The notes under the pieces are model-generated. The model saw only the letters and a program-made list of their open reading frames with translations, was not told the DNA's origin and made no database searches. This document shows positions 47,382-56,203 of a stretch of DNA of 63,540 bases, piece by piece. Origin of the DNA: Calothrix membranacea FACHB-236 (GTDB lineage: Bacteria > Cyanobacteriota > Cyanobacteriia > Cyanobacteriales > Nostocaceae); NCBI RefSeq assembly GCF_014696315.1, contig NZ_JACJPX010000049.1, positions 1 through 63,540 of the forward strand, written 5' to 3'. Position numbers and translations under genes: made by a program. Position 1 is the first letter of the stretch. Every line of letters starts with the position of its first letter.

Positions 47382-47831
47382 TTGGAACGCACATTTTTGG
47401 CAATTAAACCCGACGGCGTACAACGCGGACTAGTCAGCGAAATTATCGGTCGCTTTGAAAAAAAAGGCTTTACCCTCGTGGGTTTGAAGCTACTTCACCC
47501 CAGTCGGGAATTAGCTGAACAACATTATGACGTTCACCGCGAAAGACCCTTCTTTGCAGGATTAGTTGAATTTATCACCTCCGGCCCTGTAGTAGCGATG
47601 GTATGGGAAGGTGAAGGCGTAATCGCCTCTGCAAGAAAGCTGATTGGTGCAACCAACCCCCTCAACGCCGAACCTGGAACCATTCGCGGCGATTTGGGGA
47701 TCAACATTGGTCGCAACATCATCCACGGTTCCGACGCTCCGGAAACAGCTCAAAAAGAAGTTGCGCTGTGGTTTAAGGATGAAGAATTAGTTAACTGGAA
47801 ACCAGAAGTGACTCCTTGGTTGCACGAGTAG
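47382..47831 (+). CDS. ndk: Nucleoside diphosphate kinase
   Basis: This 149-residue enzyme transfers the gamma phosphate between nucleoside triphosphates through a phospho-His. [20 protein letters not shown] is the conserved N terminus, and [15 protein letters not shown] holds the active-site His. It starts at TTG with GGAG 8-9 nt upstream. Confidence 0.97.
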   Translation: MERTFLAIKPDGVQRGLVSEIIGRFEKKGFTLVGLKLLHPSRELAEQHYDVHRERPFFAGLVEFITSGPVVAMVWEGEGVIASARKLIGATNPLNAEPGTIRGDLGINIGRNIIHGSDAPETAQKEVALWFKDEELVNWKPEVTPWLHE

Positions 47832-47961
47832 GGAGTTAGGGATTGGGGACTGGGTACTTGGTGAGGCAGAGGGGCTGGGGGCAGGGAGCAGGGGGGAATT
47901 TTTCAATTACCAATGCCCAATGCCCCATGCCCCATGCCCAATGCCCAATGCCCCATTCCCT
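47832..47961. repeat. STRR cluster between ndk and the TerC gene
   Basis: GGGGATTGGGGACT-like units change to GGGGCAGGGAGCA units and then, after a short AT spacer, to CCCAATG/CCCCATG heptamers (about 47908-47953). The converging motifs can pair with one another and may terminate both convergent genes. Confidence 0.8.
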
Positions 47962-48685
47962 ATTTCGGTACTTCCGTTTTTTCAGTTAATTCTTGGGGTA
48001 CTTCTATATTTGTACGTTTGGAAAATCCCCAAGCGAGGATAAGACCGATCGCAGTAATCATTAACCATTCGGGTGGAACTAAGCTATCGTTGACCACCTT
48101 CAATAACAGACGCAAACCTACGAATGCCACAGTAATATAGCCTGCGTCTTCTAGGTTTTCAAATTCGTCTAACCAACGGATAAATAATTCCGCCATGAAG
48201 CGCAGGGTAATGATCCCAATGGTTGCACCTGTTAGCACTAACCACCTTTCTTGAGAAACTGCGATCGCAGTTGTTACGCTATCCAAAGAAAATGCCAAAT
48301 CTGTAAAGGCGATTACTGGTATAGCTTGCCACAAAGATCTAAAACGCGGCCCGTGATGGTGATTCTCTTCATCTGTTTGTTGGGACGTGAAATGTTGGAA
48401 TACTAGCCATAGTAAATAAGCAGCACCCAGAAGTTCAAATTGCCATAAATTTTGTACCCAGGTAGCCGTCAGGATTAATGTAATCCTTAGCACATAGGCA
48501 ACAACCAAGCCCAAATTCAGCGCCTGTCGCTCAACCTTTTTATCTTCCAATCCTTGAGCGATCGCAGCGAGGGCGATCGCATTATCAGCAGATAGCACGG
48601 CTTCTAAAAACACCAGGATAAGCAGAACTATAGGAGCTTCAACGCTAAAGTGAAAATGAAGATAATCAAAAATTTTGTCTAGCAT
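47960..48685 (-). CDS. TerC-family membrane protein
   Basis: This 241-residue protein has about seven spans. LEAVLSADNAIALAAIAQGL and FTDLAFSLDSVTTAIAVS carry the paired Asp residues typical of TerC. Members export metals (manganese) during protein secretion and, in plants and cyanobacteria, aid thylakoid membrane protein insertion. A His-rich loop (EENHHHGPRF) lies between spans. I found no yybP-ykoY riboswitch upstream. Confidence 0.88.
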   Translation of the reverse strand: MLDKIFDYLHFHFSVEAPIVLLILVFLEAVLSADNAIALAAIAQGLEDKKVERQALNLGLVVAYVLRITLILTATWVQNLWQFELLGAAYLLWLVFQHFTSQQTDEENHHHGPRFRSLWQAIPVIAFTDLAFSLDSVTTAIAVSQERWLVLTGATIGIITLRFMAELFIRWLDEFENLEDAGYITVAFVGLRLLLKVVNDSLVPPEWLMITAIGLILAWGFSKRTNIEVPQELTEKTEVPK

Positions 48686-49117
48686 TCCAAGTATCTCAAG
48701 CAGCGAAAATTAAAAATTAACAGGAGCAATGAATTTCATCCTCCAAAGTGCAAGCAATTGCTACTTTTATCCAGCTTAACGTGGCTGTGGTTGATTCTGA
48801 AGACCCTAGAATTGGCGTAATCACAGGGTAGTTAGAGTCTGTTGAGTGTAGCATGACACACCAGAAGTCTTAACATTTTCTTAAAAAAACTCTCTATAAA
48901 TCAAGTACGGAAATACCCAAATCAATTCGTATGTCCTCACTTGTTGCAGAAGGCTAAGATCTAGGCAAAAACTTTTGTGTATGTGAGTGAAATTCAATCT
49001 AGAAGATTGCTAATATGTCAGCCTCAATTTTTATCTGGTTAACCAATAGAAAGAAAAACCCGCTATTTATAGTCAAATAAGCCGGGTTTTAAAAAGAGTA
49101 AATTTTAGTTTTAATTA
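48686..49117. other. Intergenic region upstream of TerC gene
   Basis: It should carry the terC promoter; the terminator of the SLH gene is at 49054-49090. Nothing else is recognised. Confidence 0.5.
49054..49090 (-). terminator. Hairpin terminator of the SLH gene
   Basis: On the minus strand AAAACCCGGC and GCGGGTTTTT form the stem around a 17-nt AT-rich loop, ending in a T run. It lies 28 nt after the stop codon. Confidence 0.75.
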
Positions 49118-50794
49118 TTACTTCTTCCCAGGAGTGCGTCCACCTTCATCATTGCTACCACCGTGAGGACGAGAATTGCCTGGATCGCAACCTTCCGCAC
49201 CATTACCTATGCCTTGGTTACAATTACGGCGTGGTTTTCCACTTGCTGCTGGTATTATGGTTTGCTCCAAAACTTCAGAACGCTGCTGCGTTTTTTCGAC
49301 AGCATACTGAGAGGATATATCCGCTACTTCCCCAGTACTAACTAAAGATTTATATATCAAAGCCGTGACTTCAGCTCTAGTTGCCACTTTATCAGCATTG
49401 AGAGTTTGCACATCGGGATAATTGACTACAATACCGCGTTGTGTGAGTGCAGCGATCGCAGTGCGGACTTCGCTACGAATAGAAGTAGCATCGCTGTAGG
49501 CAGCTAAAATCGTTTGGGTAGAACCGCTAAATGTGTAGTTTAGCCCTCTGGCTATGCTGAGCAAAACTTCTAGGCGGGAGAGACTTTGAGTAGGTTGAAA
49601 TTGATTACTAGAAACTGATAAAAAGCCTGTGGAATAAGCTTCGCGGATAGCATTATAAGCCCAGTGCCTTGTAGAAACATCCCTAAAACTGATGGGATTG
49701 CGAACTTTCACTTTCTCAAAAGCCTGACTCAGCATTGCGGCAAATTGAGCCCGAGTCAACTGTTCATCTGGGCGAAAATTACCATCTGGGAAACCTTGGA
49801 TAATTTGTAAAGCTGCTAATTCAGCAATAAAATCTTTAGCCCAGTGGTTTTCAGATACATCGTTAAACTTAACTTGCACGCTGTTGTCTACGCCAAACTC
49901 GCGATACTTCAACATCATCTGGCTGACATTGTAGACAGAGTTGTTGTCATCGCTAACCTCAATTAGTTCCACCAGTTCGCCAGGTGTAGACTTCAAAGCC
50001 GAAGCCAAAGAGGAACTGAAGGCACTAATTGATTGACGCACCAAGCTATACTCGCCTTGGTTTAAAGAAGTAGGATAAACGCTGGTGGCTGGAACCGTTG
50101 ACCAACCTTGAACCTGGAATTGCTTAACATTGATTGTCCGTGAACTGCTCAGGAAAGTTACGCGTTGATTGCTAACCTGAGTGAAGTAGTCGTAGGTGGT
50201 AGTACCCGCGTCAATTTTGCCGTCTGAGTTGGCATCTACACCATAAACAGTGCGAACAACTTGGTATTCACTGGGGTTAGTAGATAAGATTAAATTAACT
50301 GTGGTGTTTGCTGCTAAACACTCAAATTCGCTATAGCCAATAAAGCGATTTTGAGTATCATACAACCGCACAACAACGCGATCGCCTGCTTTTAAGGCCT
50401 TCACAAATTTGGCTTTTTGCTTAATCTTGTACTTGTAATCGCCCAAAAACCGTTCTTTTAAATAACCCTTACCACGTTTACCCTTAACAGAAACTCGGGT
50501 AATTACTTCTGAAAAATTACCAGCAGGTTGCCAAATTGCAAGGCTCAAACCTTTAGTTTTCTTGTGTGCTGACGACTCAACTTCAGTTCTTTTTCTATCA
50601 TCGTCGTCATCATCGTCGTCACTAGAGTTATCAGCTACAAGCTGCTTATCAGCATAATTGCTGATGGTCTGCTTACCTGGGTGAGATAATCCGGATGCAG
50701 CTAAAGTTGCAGATATTGGTAAAAAAGTTACTACAGCAACAGCTACAATAAATTTGCTTAAGTAAGCTAAATAACTCTGGTTTGTGTGTTTCAT
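49118..50794 (-). CDS. Secreted SLH-domain protein
   Basis: This 558-residue protein has a signal peptide (FIVAVAVVTFLPISATLAAS). A run of eight Asp (NSSDDDDDDDDRKR) follows. The unrecognised middle domain includes a calcium-loop-like DANSDGKID. Three S-layer homology repeats come next, at about 310-480 (FNDVSENHWAKDFIAELAAL, FRDVSTRHWAYNAIREAYS, YSDATSIRSEVRTAIAALT), which bind pyruvylated wall polymers. The tail is odd: CNQGIGNGAEGCDPGNSRP and then a Gly/Asn/Pro-rich end with two Cys. No porin barrel is present, so it is a wall-attached surface protein rather than the usual SLH porin. Confidence 0.82.
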   Translation of the reverse strand: MKHTNQSYLAYLSKFIVAVAVVTFLPISATLAASGLSHPGKQTISNYADKQLVADNSSDDDDDDDDRKRTEVESSAHKKTKGLSLAIWQPAGNFSEVITRVSVKGKRGKGYLKERFLGDYKYKIKQKAKFVKALKAGDRVVVRLYDTQNRFIGYSEFECLAANTTVNLILSTNPSEYQVVRTVYGVDANSDGKIDAGTTTYDYFTQVSNQRVTFLSSSRTINVKQFQVQGWSTVPATSVYPTSLNQGEYSLVRQSISAFSSSLASALKSTPGELVELIEVSDDNNSVYNVSQMMLKYREFGVDNSVQVKFNDVSENHWAKDFIAELAALQIIQGFPDGNFRPDEQLTRAQFAAMLSQAFEKVKVRNPISFRDVSTRHWAYNAIREAYSTGFLSVSSNQFQPTQSLSRLEVLLSIARGLNYTFSGSTQTILAAYSDATSIRSEVRTAIAALTQRGIVVNYPDVQTLNADKVATRAEVTALIYKSLVSTGEVADISSQYAVEKTQQRSEVLEQTIIPAASGKPRRNCNQGIGNGAEGCDPGNSRPHGGSNDEGGRTPGKK

Positions 50795-51167
50795 CTCAGT
50801 TCATACCGATGGCTATGAGGTTACAAACGCCTAAATTAGGCTAAAAGTATTTATCCCTTATTTAGGATAAAAATAACATACCTCAAAAAAAGCACACTTA
50901 CGCCTAAGAGCTTTTACTTAATACTTTTAAGGCAAGAGTATCCCCTTGTTCTCGATTTAGCAAAGAGTGTTTACTAGCGATTCATACTCAACTGAAAGTT
51001 AAAATTACTACAAGCATTATATTTGCTAAATCTACGCCAAATCCCAGCACAACAGATGAGAACACCAAGCCTCACATCCACCGGATAGGCAAAAAAATAG
51101 CATTTTGTCTAAGTTTCTAGCTGGTAGGAGGTATTACTATTAAAAAAATACTTTAGGAATCTTAATA
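50795..51167. other. Divergent intergenic region
   Basis: The promoters of the SLH gene and of the hydrolase gene should lie here. TAGGAGG occurs near 51125 but 43 nt before the ATG. No further features were recognised. Confidence 0.5.
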
Positions 51168-52058
51168 ATGAATTTAACTACCCAACAGTTACCTTCAGTC
51201 ACTTTAGAAAAATTCCTTTGGACTTGGCGGGGCTATAAAATTCAGTACACTGTTATGGGTACAGGAGAACCCTTGGTACTAGTGCATGGCTTTGGTGCTT
51301 CTATGGGACATTGGCGCAAAAATATCCCAGTTTTAGCAAAGGCTGGTTATCAAGTTTTCGCTGTAGATTTGTTGGGTTTTGGTGGTTCTGAGAAAGCACC
51401 AATTGATTACAGCCTGGAAATTTGGGTAGAACTGCTCAAAGATTTTTGGTATGCACACATCAACCAACCTGCCGTATTTATCGGTAACTCCATTGGTGCA
51501 TTAATCAGCTTAATGGTACTGGCAGAACATCCAGAAATTGCTGCAGGTGGTGTTTTAATTAACTCTGCTGGTGGTTTGAGCCATCGTCCCCATGAATTGA
51601 ACCCACCGCTACGAGTTGTGATGGCAGCATTTAACAGAGTAGTGCGATCGCCCCTCACAGGCAAGTTTGTCTTTAACCGCATCCGTCAAAAATCCCAAAT
51701 TCGCCGCACACTTTATCAGGTTTATCGCAACCGGGAAGCCGTTACTGATGAATTAGTTGATTTACTTTATACCCCAGCTTGCGACCCTGGCGCGCAGAAA
51801 GTCTTTGCATCGATTCTTACAGCCCCTGCTGGGCCTACTCCTGGGGAACTTTTGCCTAAGGTTGAACGTCCTTTATTAGTAATTTGGGGTGCTGACGATC
51901 CTTGGACACCAATTACGGGGGCAAAGATTTACGAAGAAGCGCGTGAGAATGGTAAAGCCATCAAAGTTATCCCCATTCCCAACGCTGGTCATTGTCCTCA
52001 TGATGAAGTTCCAGATATTGTCAATTCCCAAATTGTGGATTGGCTAGCGCAAAGGTGA
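51168..52058 (+). CDS. Alpha/beta-fold hydrolase
   Basis: This is a 296-residue enzyme with oxyanion region LVHGFGASMGHWRKN, nucleophile Ser in FIGNSIGALISLMVL, acid Asp in VIWGADDPWTP and His in NAGHCPHDEVP. All triad residues are present. Cyanobacterial homologues resemble plant chloroplast hydrolases acting on pheophytin or lipids; the substrate is uncertain. It is monocistronic. Confidence 0.88.
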   Translation: MNLTTQQLPSVTLEKFLWTWRGYKIQYTVMGTGEPLVLVHGFGASMGHWRKNIPVLAKAGYQVFAVDLLGFGGSEKAPIDYSLEIWVELLKDFWYAHINQPAVFIGNSIGALISLMVLAEHPEIAAGGVLINSAGGLSHRPHELNPPLRVVMAAFNRVVRSPLTGKFVFNRIRQKSQIRRTLYQVYRNREAVTDELVDLLYTPACDPGAQKVFASILTAPAGPTPGELLPKVERPLLVIWGADDPWTPITGAKIYEEARENGKAIKVIPIPNAGHCPHDEVPDIVNSQIVDWLAQR

Positions 52059-52302
52059 TGATTTCGCGCATGGGCATCTTTTAGATGTCTATGCGCCTTT
52101 GTGCCAAAGTGTATCAACTTTTTAGCAATCCACATCAACCCCTGAAGTCTGAAGTTTAAAGGATAAAGGATGAAACAAGATGCAAGTTACATCCATGAGC
52201 ATTCAGAGTCATAGTAGAGGTAATTTCACACTTCATACTTCGTACTTCATTCTTTAGCCTTCAGCCTTCAATTGACCAAATCAAATTGTGTGGTAATTGT
52301 CT

Positions 52303-53361
52303 ATGGGACTTGATGTGCAAAATGGATATCAAGGGAATATTCCCGTCAATAAATATCCAGATTTTTCTCAGCAAGGCTATCAAGTTATCCGAGAACTAGG
52401 ACGCAATCGACAAGCAGGACGGACTACGTATTTAGCTCATGCGCTTAAAACTGAGCAAAAAATCGTAATTAAAGAGTTTTGTTTTGCCAATGGGATTCCC
52501 GATTCGTCAGTTGTAAAAGCTTATGAAAGTGAAATTGCCATTCTTCAACAAATAAATCATTCACGCATTCCCCGCTATGTTGATTCTTTTGAAACATCAG
52601 CGGGTTTTTATATGTTGCAGGAATATAAAAACGCTCCATCTTTAGTATCACAATCTAACTTTCAGCCAGAAGAAATTAAAAAAGTTGCTATCTCAGTTTT
52701 AGAAGTTTTAGTAAATTTACAAAAGCGAGTTTCCCCCATTATCCATCGAGATATAAAACCAGAAAATTTGTTAGTTGATCAGCAATTCAACGCTTACTTA
52801 GTAGATTTTGGTTTAGCTCGCAACAAAGGTAAAAAAATGACTCTCAGCAGTTTTGCTGTTGGCACCCCAGGTTTTATGCCTCCAGAAGAACAGTTTGGCT
52901 ATCCTTTAACTGAGGCATCAGATTTATATAGTTTAGGGGCAACATTGATTTGCTTACTGACTAATACTCGTTCTGTAAATGTTAGTCAGTTGATTGATGA
53001 TAAATATCGCTTCAATGTGCAAAAAATACTGCCTCAAATTAACCCATCCTTTAAGCGTTGGCTAATGAAAATGGTAGAGTATAAACGCCAACATCGATAT
53101 GCTAATGCAGCAGTTGCTTTAGAGGCATTAAAAACAATTCCCGTATTGGGTAATGCTACAGCTTGGGAAACTTTAGCGGCTACTATCAACACTAGAAAGA
53201 AAATTTTTGTGTTGGGATTAGCAACTATTGGTACAATAGCTACTGCTGGAAAAACCTTGATAATAGCTCAATCAGAAAATATTAATAAGCAAGCACTAGA
53301 AGCAAGAGAATGTCACGCATTTAATGCAATTGCCAGTTGTTTCAATAAACCCAGGCATTAA
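52303..53361 (+). CDS. Serine/threonine protein kinase, membrane-anchored
   Basis: This is a Hanks-type kinase of about 352 residues. It has VIKEFCF (Lys), IIHRDIKPENLL (catalytic loop), LVDFGLARNKG (DFG) and GTPGFMPPEEQFG (substrate site), so it should be active. The glycine loop is degenerate (ELGRNRQAGRTTY). A single span (IFVLGLATIGTIATAGKTLII) is followed by a short Cys-containing tail. ATG at 52303 is preferred to the TTG two codons upstream. It begins a plus-strand cluster with CHAT, nuclease and WD40 genes, possibly one signalling island. Confidence 0.85.
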   Translation: MGLDVQNGYQGNIPVNKYPDFSQQGYQVIRELGRNRQAGRTTYLAHALKTEQKIVIKEFCFANGIPDSSVVKAYESEIAILQQINHSRIPRYVDSFETSAGFYMLQEYKNAPSLVSQSNFQPEEIKKVAISVLEVLVNLQKRVSPIIHRDIKPENLLVDQQFNAYLVDFGLARNKGKKMTLSSFAVGTPGFMPPEEQFGYPLTEASDLYSLGATLICLLTNTRSVNVSQLIDDKYRFNVQKILPQINPSFKRWLMKMVEYKRQHRYANAAVALEALKTIPVLGNATAWETLAATINTRKKIFVLGLATIGTIATAGKTLIIAQSENINKQALEARECHAFNAIASCFNKPRH

Positions 53362-53393
53362 GAGAGAATTTATAAAGTGAAACTTCTGTAGGG

Positions 53394-53452
53394 TGTGTTA
53401 CGGCTATGAAATGATTTCGAGCTGAGAGACAATGAAATTTAGCCGTAACGCA
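53394..53452. repeat. 59-bp dispersed repeat, copy 2
   Basis: It matches 33482-33540: it starts TGTGTTACGGCTATGAAA and ends AGCCGTAACGCA. Here the ends GTTACGGCTA/TAGCCGTAAC are perfectly complementary. Confidence 0.7.
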
Positions 53453-53534
53453 CCGCCGCGTGGATGGTGCGTTAGGCGCTAGGATAGTTCTCTCTTGATA
53501 AATAGCACTTACTTAAGTAAACATTGATGCTCAG

Positions 53535-53563
53535 ATCCCCGACTTTTTCAAAAAGTCGGGGAT
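53535..53563 (+). terminator. Hairpin (ATCCCCGACTTTT stem)
   Basis: ATCCCCGACTTTT pairs perfectly with AAAAGTCGGGGAT around 3 nt. It lies about 170 nt after the kinase stop. There is no T run, so it may be a dispersed palindrome rather than a true terminator. Confidence 0.5.
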
Positions 53564-53687
53564 ATAAAACCCGCTAAAGTAAGCGACATTTCACCCTACA
53601 GTATAGAATTTACTTCAGGTCAATCATACGCTGTTATAGTAAACTGCCTTTAGCAAATCAACTTGCTTGCAGTAATTTTGACAGCTT

Positions 53688-55349
53688 GTGAAGAAAATCC
53701 TGATTTTATCTGCTAATCCTACGAATACAGACAAAGTACGCCTGGATGAAGAAGTGCGGGAAATTCAGGCTGGTTTGGAACGCGCCAGAAGCCGAGATCA
53801 GTTTGAAATTATCACGAAATGGGCAGTCAGAACTGATGATTTACGCCGTGCGCTTTTAGATTATGAACCAGAGATAGTTCACTTTTCTGGGCATGGTGCG
53901 GGAAATCAAGGTTTGGCGTTGGAAAATAATACTGGAGAAATTCAGTTAGTAAGTACGGCTGCGCTGGCAAGATTATTTAAATTATTTAAAAATCAGGTTG
54001 AGTGTGTGTTGTTGAATGCTTGTTATAGCGAGGTACAAGCTGCAGCGATTCATCAACATATTGATTGTGTAGTGGGTATGAGTCAAGCAATTGGCGATCG
54101 CGCGGCGATTGAATTTGCTGTAGGCTTTTATGATGCACTGGGTGCAGATAGAACCTATGAGGAAGCCTATGAGTTTGGCTGTACTGCTATTGATTTAGAA
54201 AATATTCCTGAGTCGGCAACCCCAGTTTTAAAAAGTAGGAATAATTTAACAGATAATTCAGCAACTAATAAAGGAACTTCTCAAAAATCAACATCGGAAG
54301 TCAAAGTAATTTCTCTAGAAAATCCTGAAGGGCAAGTACCTCTAGATTCTGCTTTTTATGTTGAGCGTCCGCCGATTGAAACGGACTGTTATGAAACTAT
54401 TCTCAAACCTGGGGCATTAATTAGAATTAAAGCGCCTCGGCAGATGGGTAAAACTTCTTTGATGACGCGGATTCTCAATCATGCTGATCAAAATGGTTAT
54501 CAATATGCATCTGTGAATTTTCAATCAGCAGATGCCGAATTTCTGAGTAGTTTGGATTTATTTTTACAGTGGTTTTGTGCCAGTATTACTGATGAATTGA
54601 ATATCCCAGTTAAGTTAGAAGATTATTGGAAGGGGGTTTTAGGTAGTAAGAATAAATGTACAAATTACTTCCAACGCTATTTATTACCTGCAATTAATAC
54701 TCCTATTGCTTTGGGTTTGGATGAAGTAGATGAAGTTTTCAAACATCCGGTAATTGCGGCAGATTTTTTTGGCTTGCTACGGGCTTGGCATGAACGGTCA
54801 AAAAATGAAGTAGTCTGGAAAAATCTCAGGTTGGTGATTGCTCATTCTAAAGAAGTTTACATTCCATTAAATATTAATCAGTCACCTTTTAATGTGGGTT
54901 TACCAATTGAATTACCAGATTTAAATTATTCACAAGTACAAGATTTAGTCAAGCGTCACGGTATCAATTGGTCTGATTTACAGGTGGAAGAATTGAGAAA
55001 GTTGGTTGATGGTCATCCTTATTTAGTGAGGGTAGCACTTTATGAAATTGCTCGTGGTAGGATCACCCTACCGAAACTACAGCAAATTGCAGCAACAGAG
55101 GAAGGCCCTTATAGCGATCATTTGCGTCGCCATTGGCTAAATTTGCAAATAGACGCAGAGTTATTAGCAGCAATTGCACAAGTAGTAACAGCAGATTCTC
55201 CTGTGAATGTGGGAGTAGAAGCAGCGTTTAAACTCCGCAGTATGGGACTGGTGAAATTTCAGGGTAATGATGTGATACCTTTGTGTGATTTATATAGGCA
55301 ATATTTTTCTGCGCGCATGGGAATTAAACAAGGCAATTCCCCCACATAA
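53688..55349 (+). CDS. CHAT protease domain / AAA-like ATPase protein
   Basis: This is a 553-residue protein with a GTG start. Residues 1-165 form a CHAT (caspase-like) domain with the catalytic His in IVHFSGHGAG and Cys in CVLLNACYSE. After a Ser/Thr linker comes an AAA-like domain of the AAA_35 type: FYVERPPIETDCYETILKPG, Walker A-like RQMGKTSLM, Walker B LGLDEVDEVF, and a C-terminal winged-helix-like region. It is paralogous to the ATPase of the WD40 protein 1 kb downstream. It is probably an ATP-driven switch that activates a protease (inference from CHAT family biology, including effector use in defence). Confidence 0.82.
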   Translation: MKKILILSANPTNTDKVRLDEEVREIQAGLERARSRDQFEIITKWAVRTDDLRRALLDYEPEIVHFSGHGAGNQGLALENNTGEIQLVSTAALARLFKLFKNQVECVLLNACYSEVQAAAIHQHIDCVVGMSQAIGDRAAIEFAVGFYDALGADRTYEEAYEFGCTAIDLENIPESATPVLKSRNNLTDNSATNKGTSQKSTSEVKVISLENPEGQVPLDSAFYVERPPIETDCYETILKPGALIRIKAPRQMGKTSLMTRILNHADQNGYQYASVNFQSADAEFLSSLDLFLQWFCASITDELNIPVKLEDYWKGVLGSKNKCTNYFQRYLLPAINTPIALGLDEVDEVFKHPVIAADFFGLLRAWHERSKNEVVWKNLRLVIAHSKEVYIPLNINQSPFNVGLPIELPDLNYSQVQDLVKRHGINWSDLQVEELRKLVDGHPYLVRVALYEIARGRITLPKLQQIAATEEGPYSDHLRRHWLNLQIDAELLAAIAQVVTADSPVNVGVEAAFKLRSMGLVKFQGNDVIPLCDLYRQYFSARMGIKQGNSPT

Positions 55350-55459
55350 AATATACAGTAGGGTGTGTTGTCGCGCAGCGCAGCATCCACGCAGCGGTGA
55401 GTTACTTAAGATTTATTTTATAAATAATCTCTCTATTCCTAATCACTAGCAATATATTT

Positions 55460-56089
55460 ATGGTTCAGATTATTCAGGGTAAAGATGTCAGCCTCAATCA
55501 ACTGATTGAGGAATTTAATTTACAACGTAATGATGATGAAAACTTCTTCCGTGAGTGGCGGGATAATTTACCAGAAATCAATGAGTTAGAAAAGCAAAAT
55601 ATTGAAGAAATCAAAACCGAATATCAGCATTTATCTCGATATCCCATTTTAGAACCTGTAGTCAAAATAATGGTGGTACTTTCCCCACTATTGTGTCTAG
55701 CAGGTTTTTATCAACCACCTTTTTACATTGCTGCTGAGGAAGAAGTGGAAATTTCTTCTGAAGATGAAGGCACAATCATTCGAGGACGCATTGATATATT
55801 GGTATTTCATCCACCATTCTGGGTGCTGGTAATTGAGGCAAAAAGAGCGCAGTATTCTTTAGCTGTTGCCATTCCCCAAGCATTAGCTTATATGTTAGCT
55901 GATACCACTCCAGAAAAACCTGTTTTTGGCTTTGTCACTAACGGTAATGAATTTAGATTTATCAAACTGATAAAAGCTGAAACTCCTCAATATGCTCTAT
56001 CCGATTTATTCGCTTTAGATAGCCGAGATGACCTTTATACTGTCATCAAAATATTAAAACACCTAGCTGATTTAATTCGTAATTCGTAG
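55460..56089 (+). CDS. Type I restriction-like PD-(D/E)XK nuclease domain protein
   Basis: This 209-residue protein has GRIDILVFHPPFWVLVIEAKR, the D-x(n)-ExK active site in the form used by HsdR-like nuclease domains. IPQALAYML and VFGFVTNGNEFRF complete the fold. The helicase and methylase parts of a type I system are missing, so it is stand-alone. The 5' half is acidic and helical. It lies between two AAA-like signalling genes with about 100 nt on each side, and could be an effector or an accessory nuclease. Confidence 0.75.
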   Translation: MVQIIQGKDVSLNQLIEEFNLQRNDDENFFREWRDNLPEINELEKQNIEEIKTEYQHLSRYPILEPVVKIMVVLSPLLCLAGFYQPPFYIAAEEEVEISSEDEGTIIRGRIDILVFHPPFWVLVIEAKRAQYSLAVAIPQALAYMLADTTPEKPVFGFVTNGNEFRFIKLIKAETPQYALSDLFALDSRDDLYTVIKILKHLADLIRNS

Positions 56090-56203
56090 GCTAACGCACC
56101 TGAAATTATTGCTGATGCGGCGCTTGGCGACAACACACCCTACTTAAATTTATTGTTAATTTTGAATTTTGAATTTTGAATTTTGAATTCGGAGCGGAGC
56201 GAC

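Larger units (their letters stand above)
53362..53687. other. Intergenic region: dispersed repeat and hairpin
   Basis: It contains the 59-bp repeat copy at 53394-53452, followed by a short GGTGCGTTAGG segment, and the hairpin at 53535-53563. The CHAT gene promoter should be downstream of the hairpin. Confidence 0.6.

Noticed and set aside
48686-49050. yybP-ykoY manganese riboswitch before terC
   Set aside because: No matching three-way-junction core was found on the minus strand.
55460-56089. Complete type I restriction system
   Set aside because: No helicase, methylase or specificity subunit lies next to it; only the nuclease domain is present.
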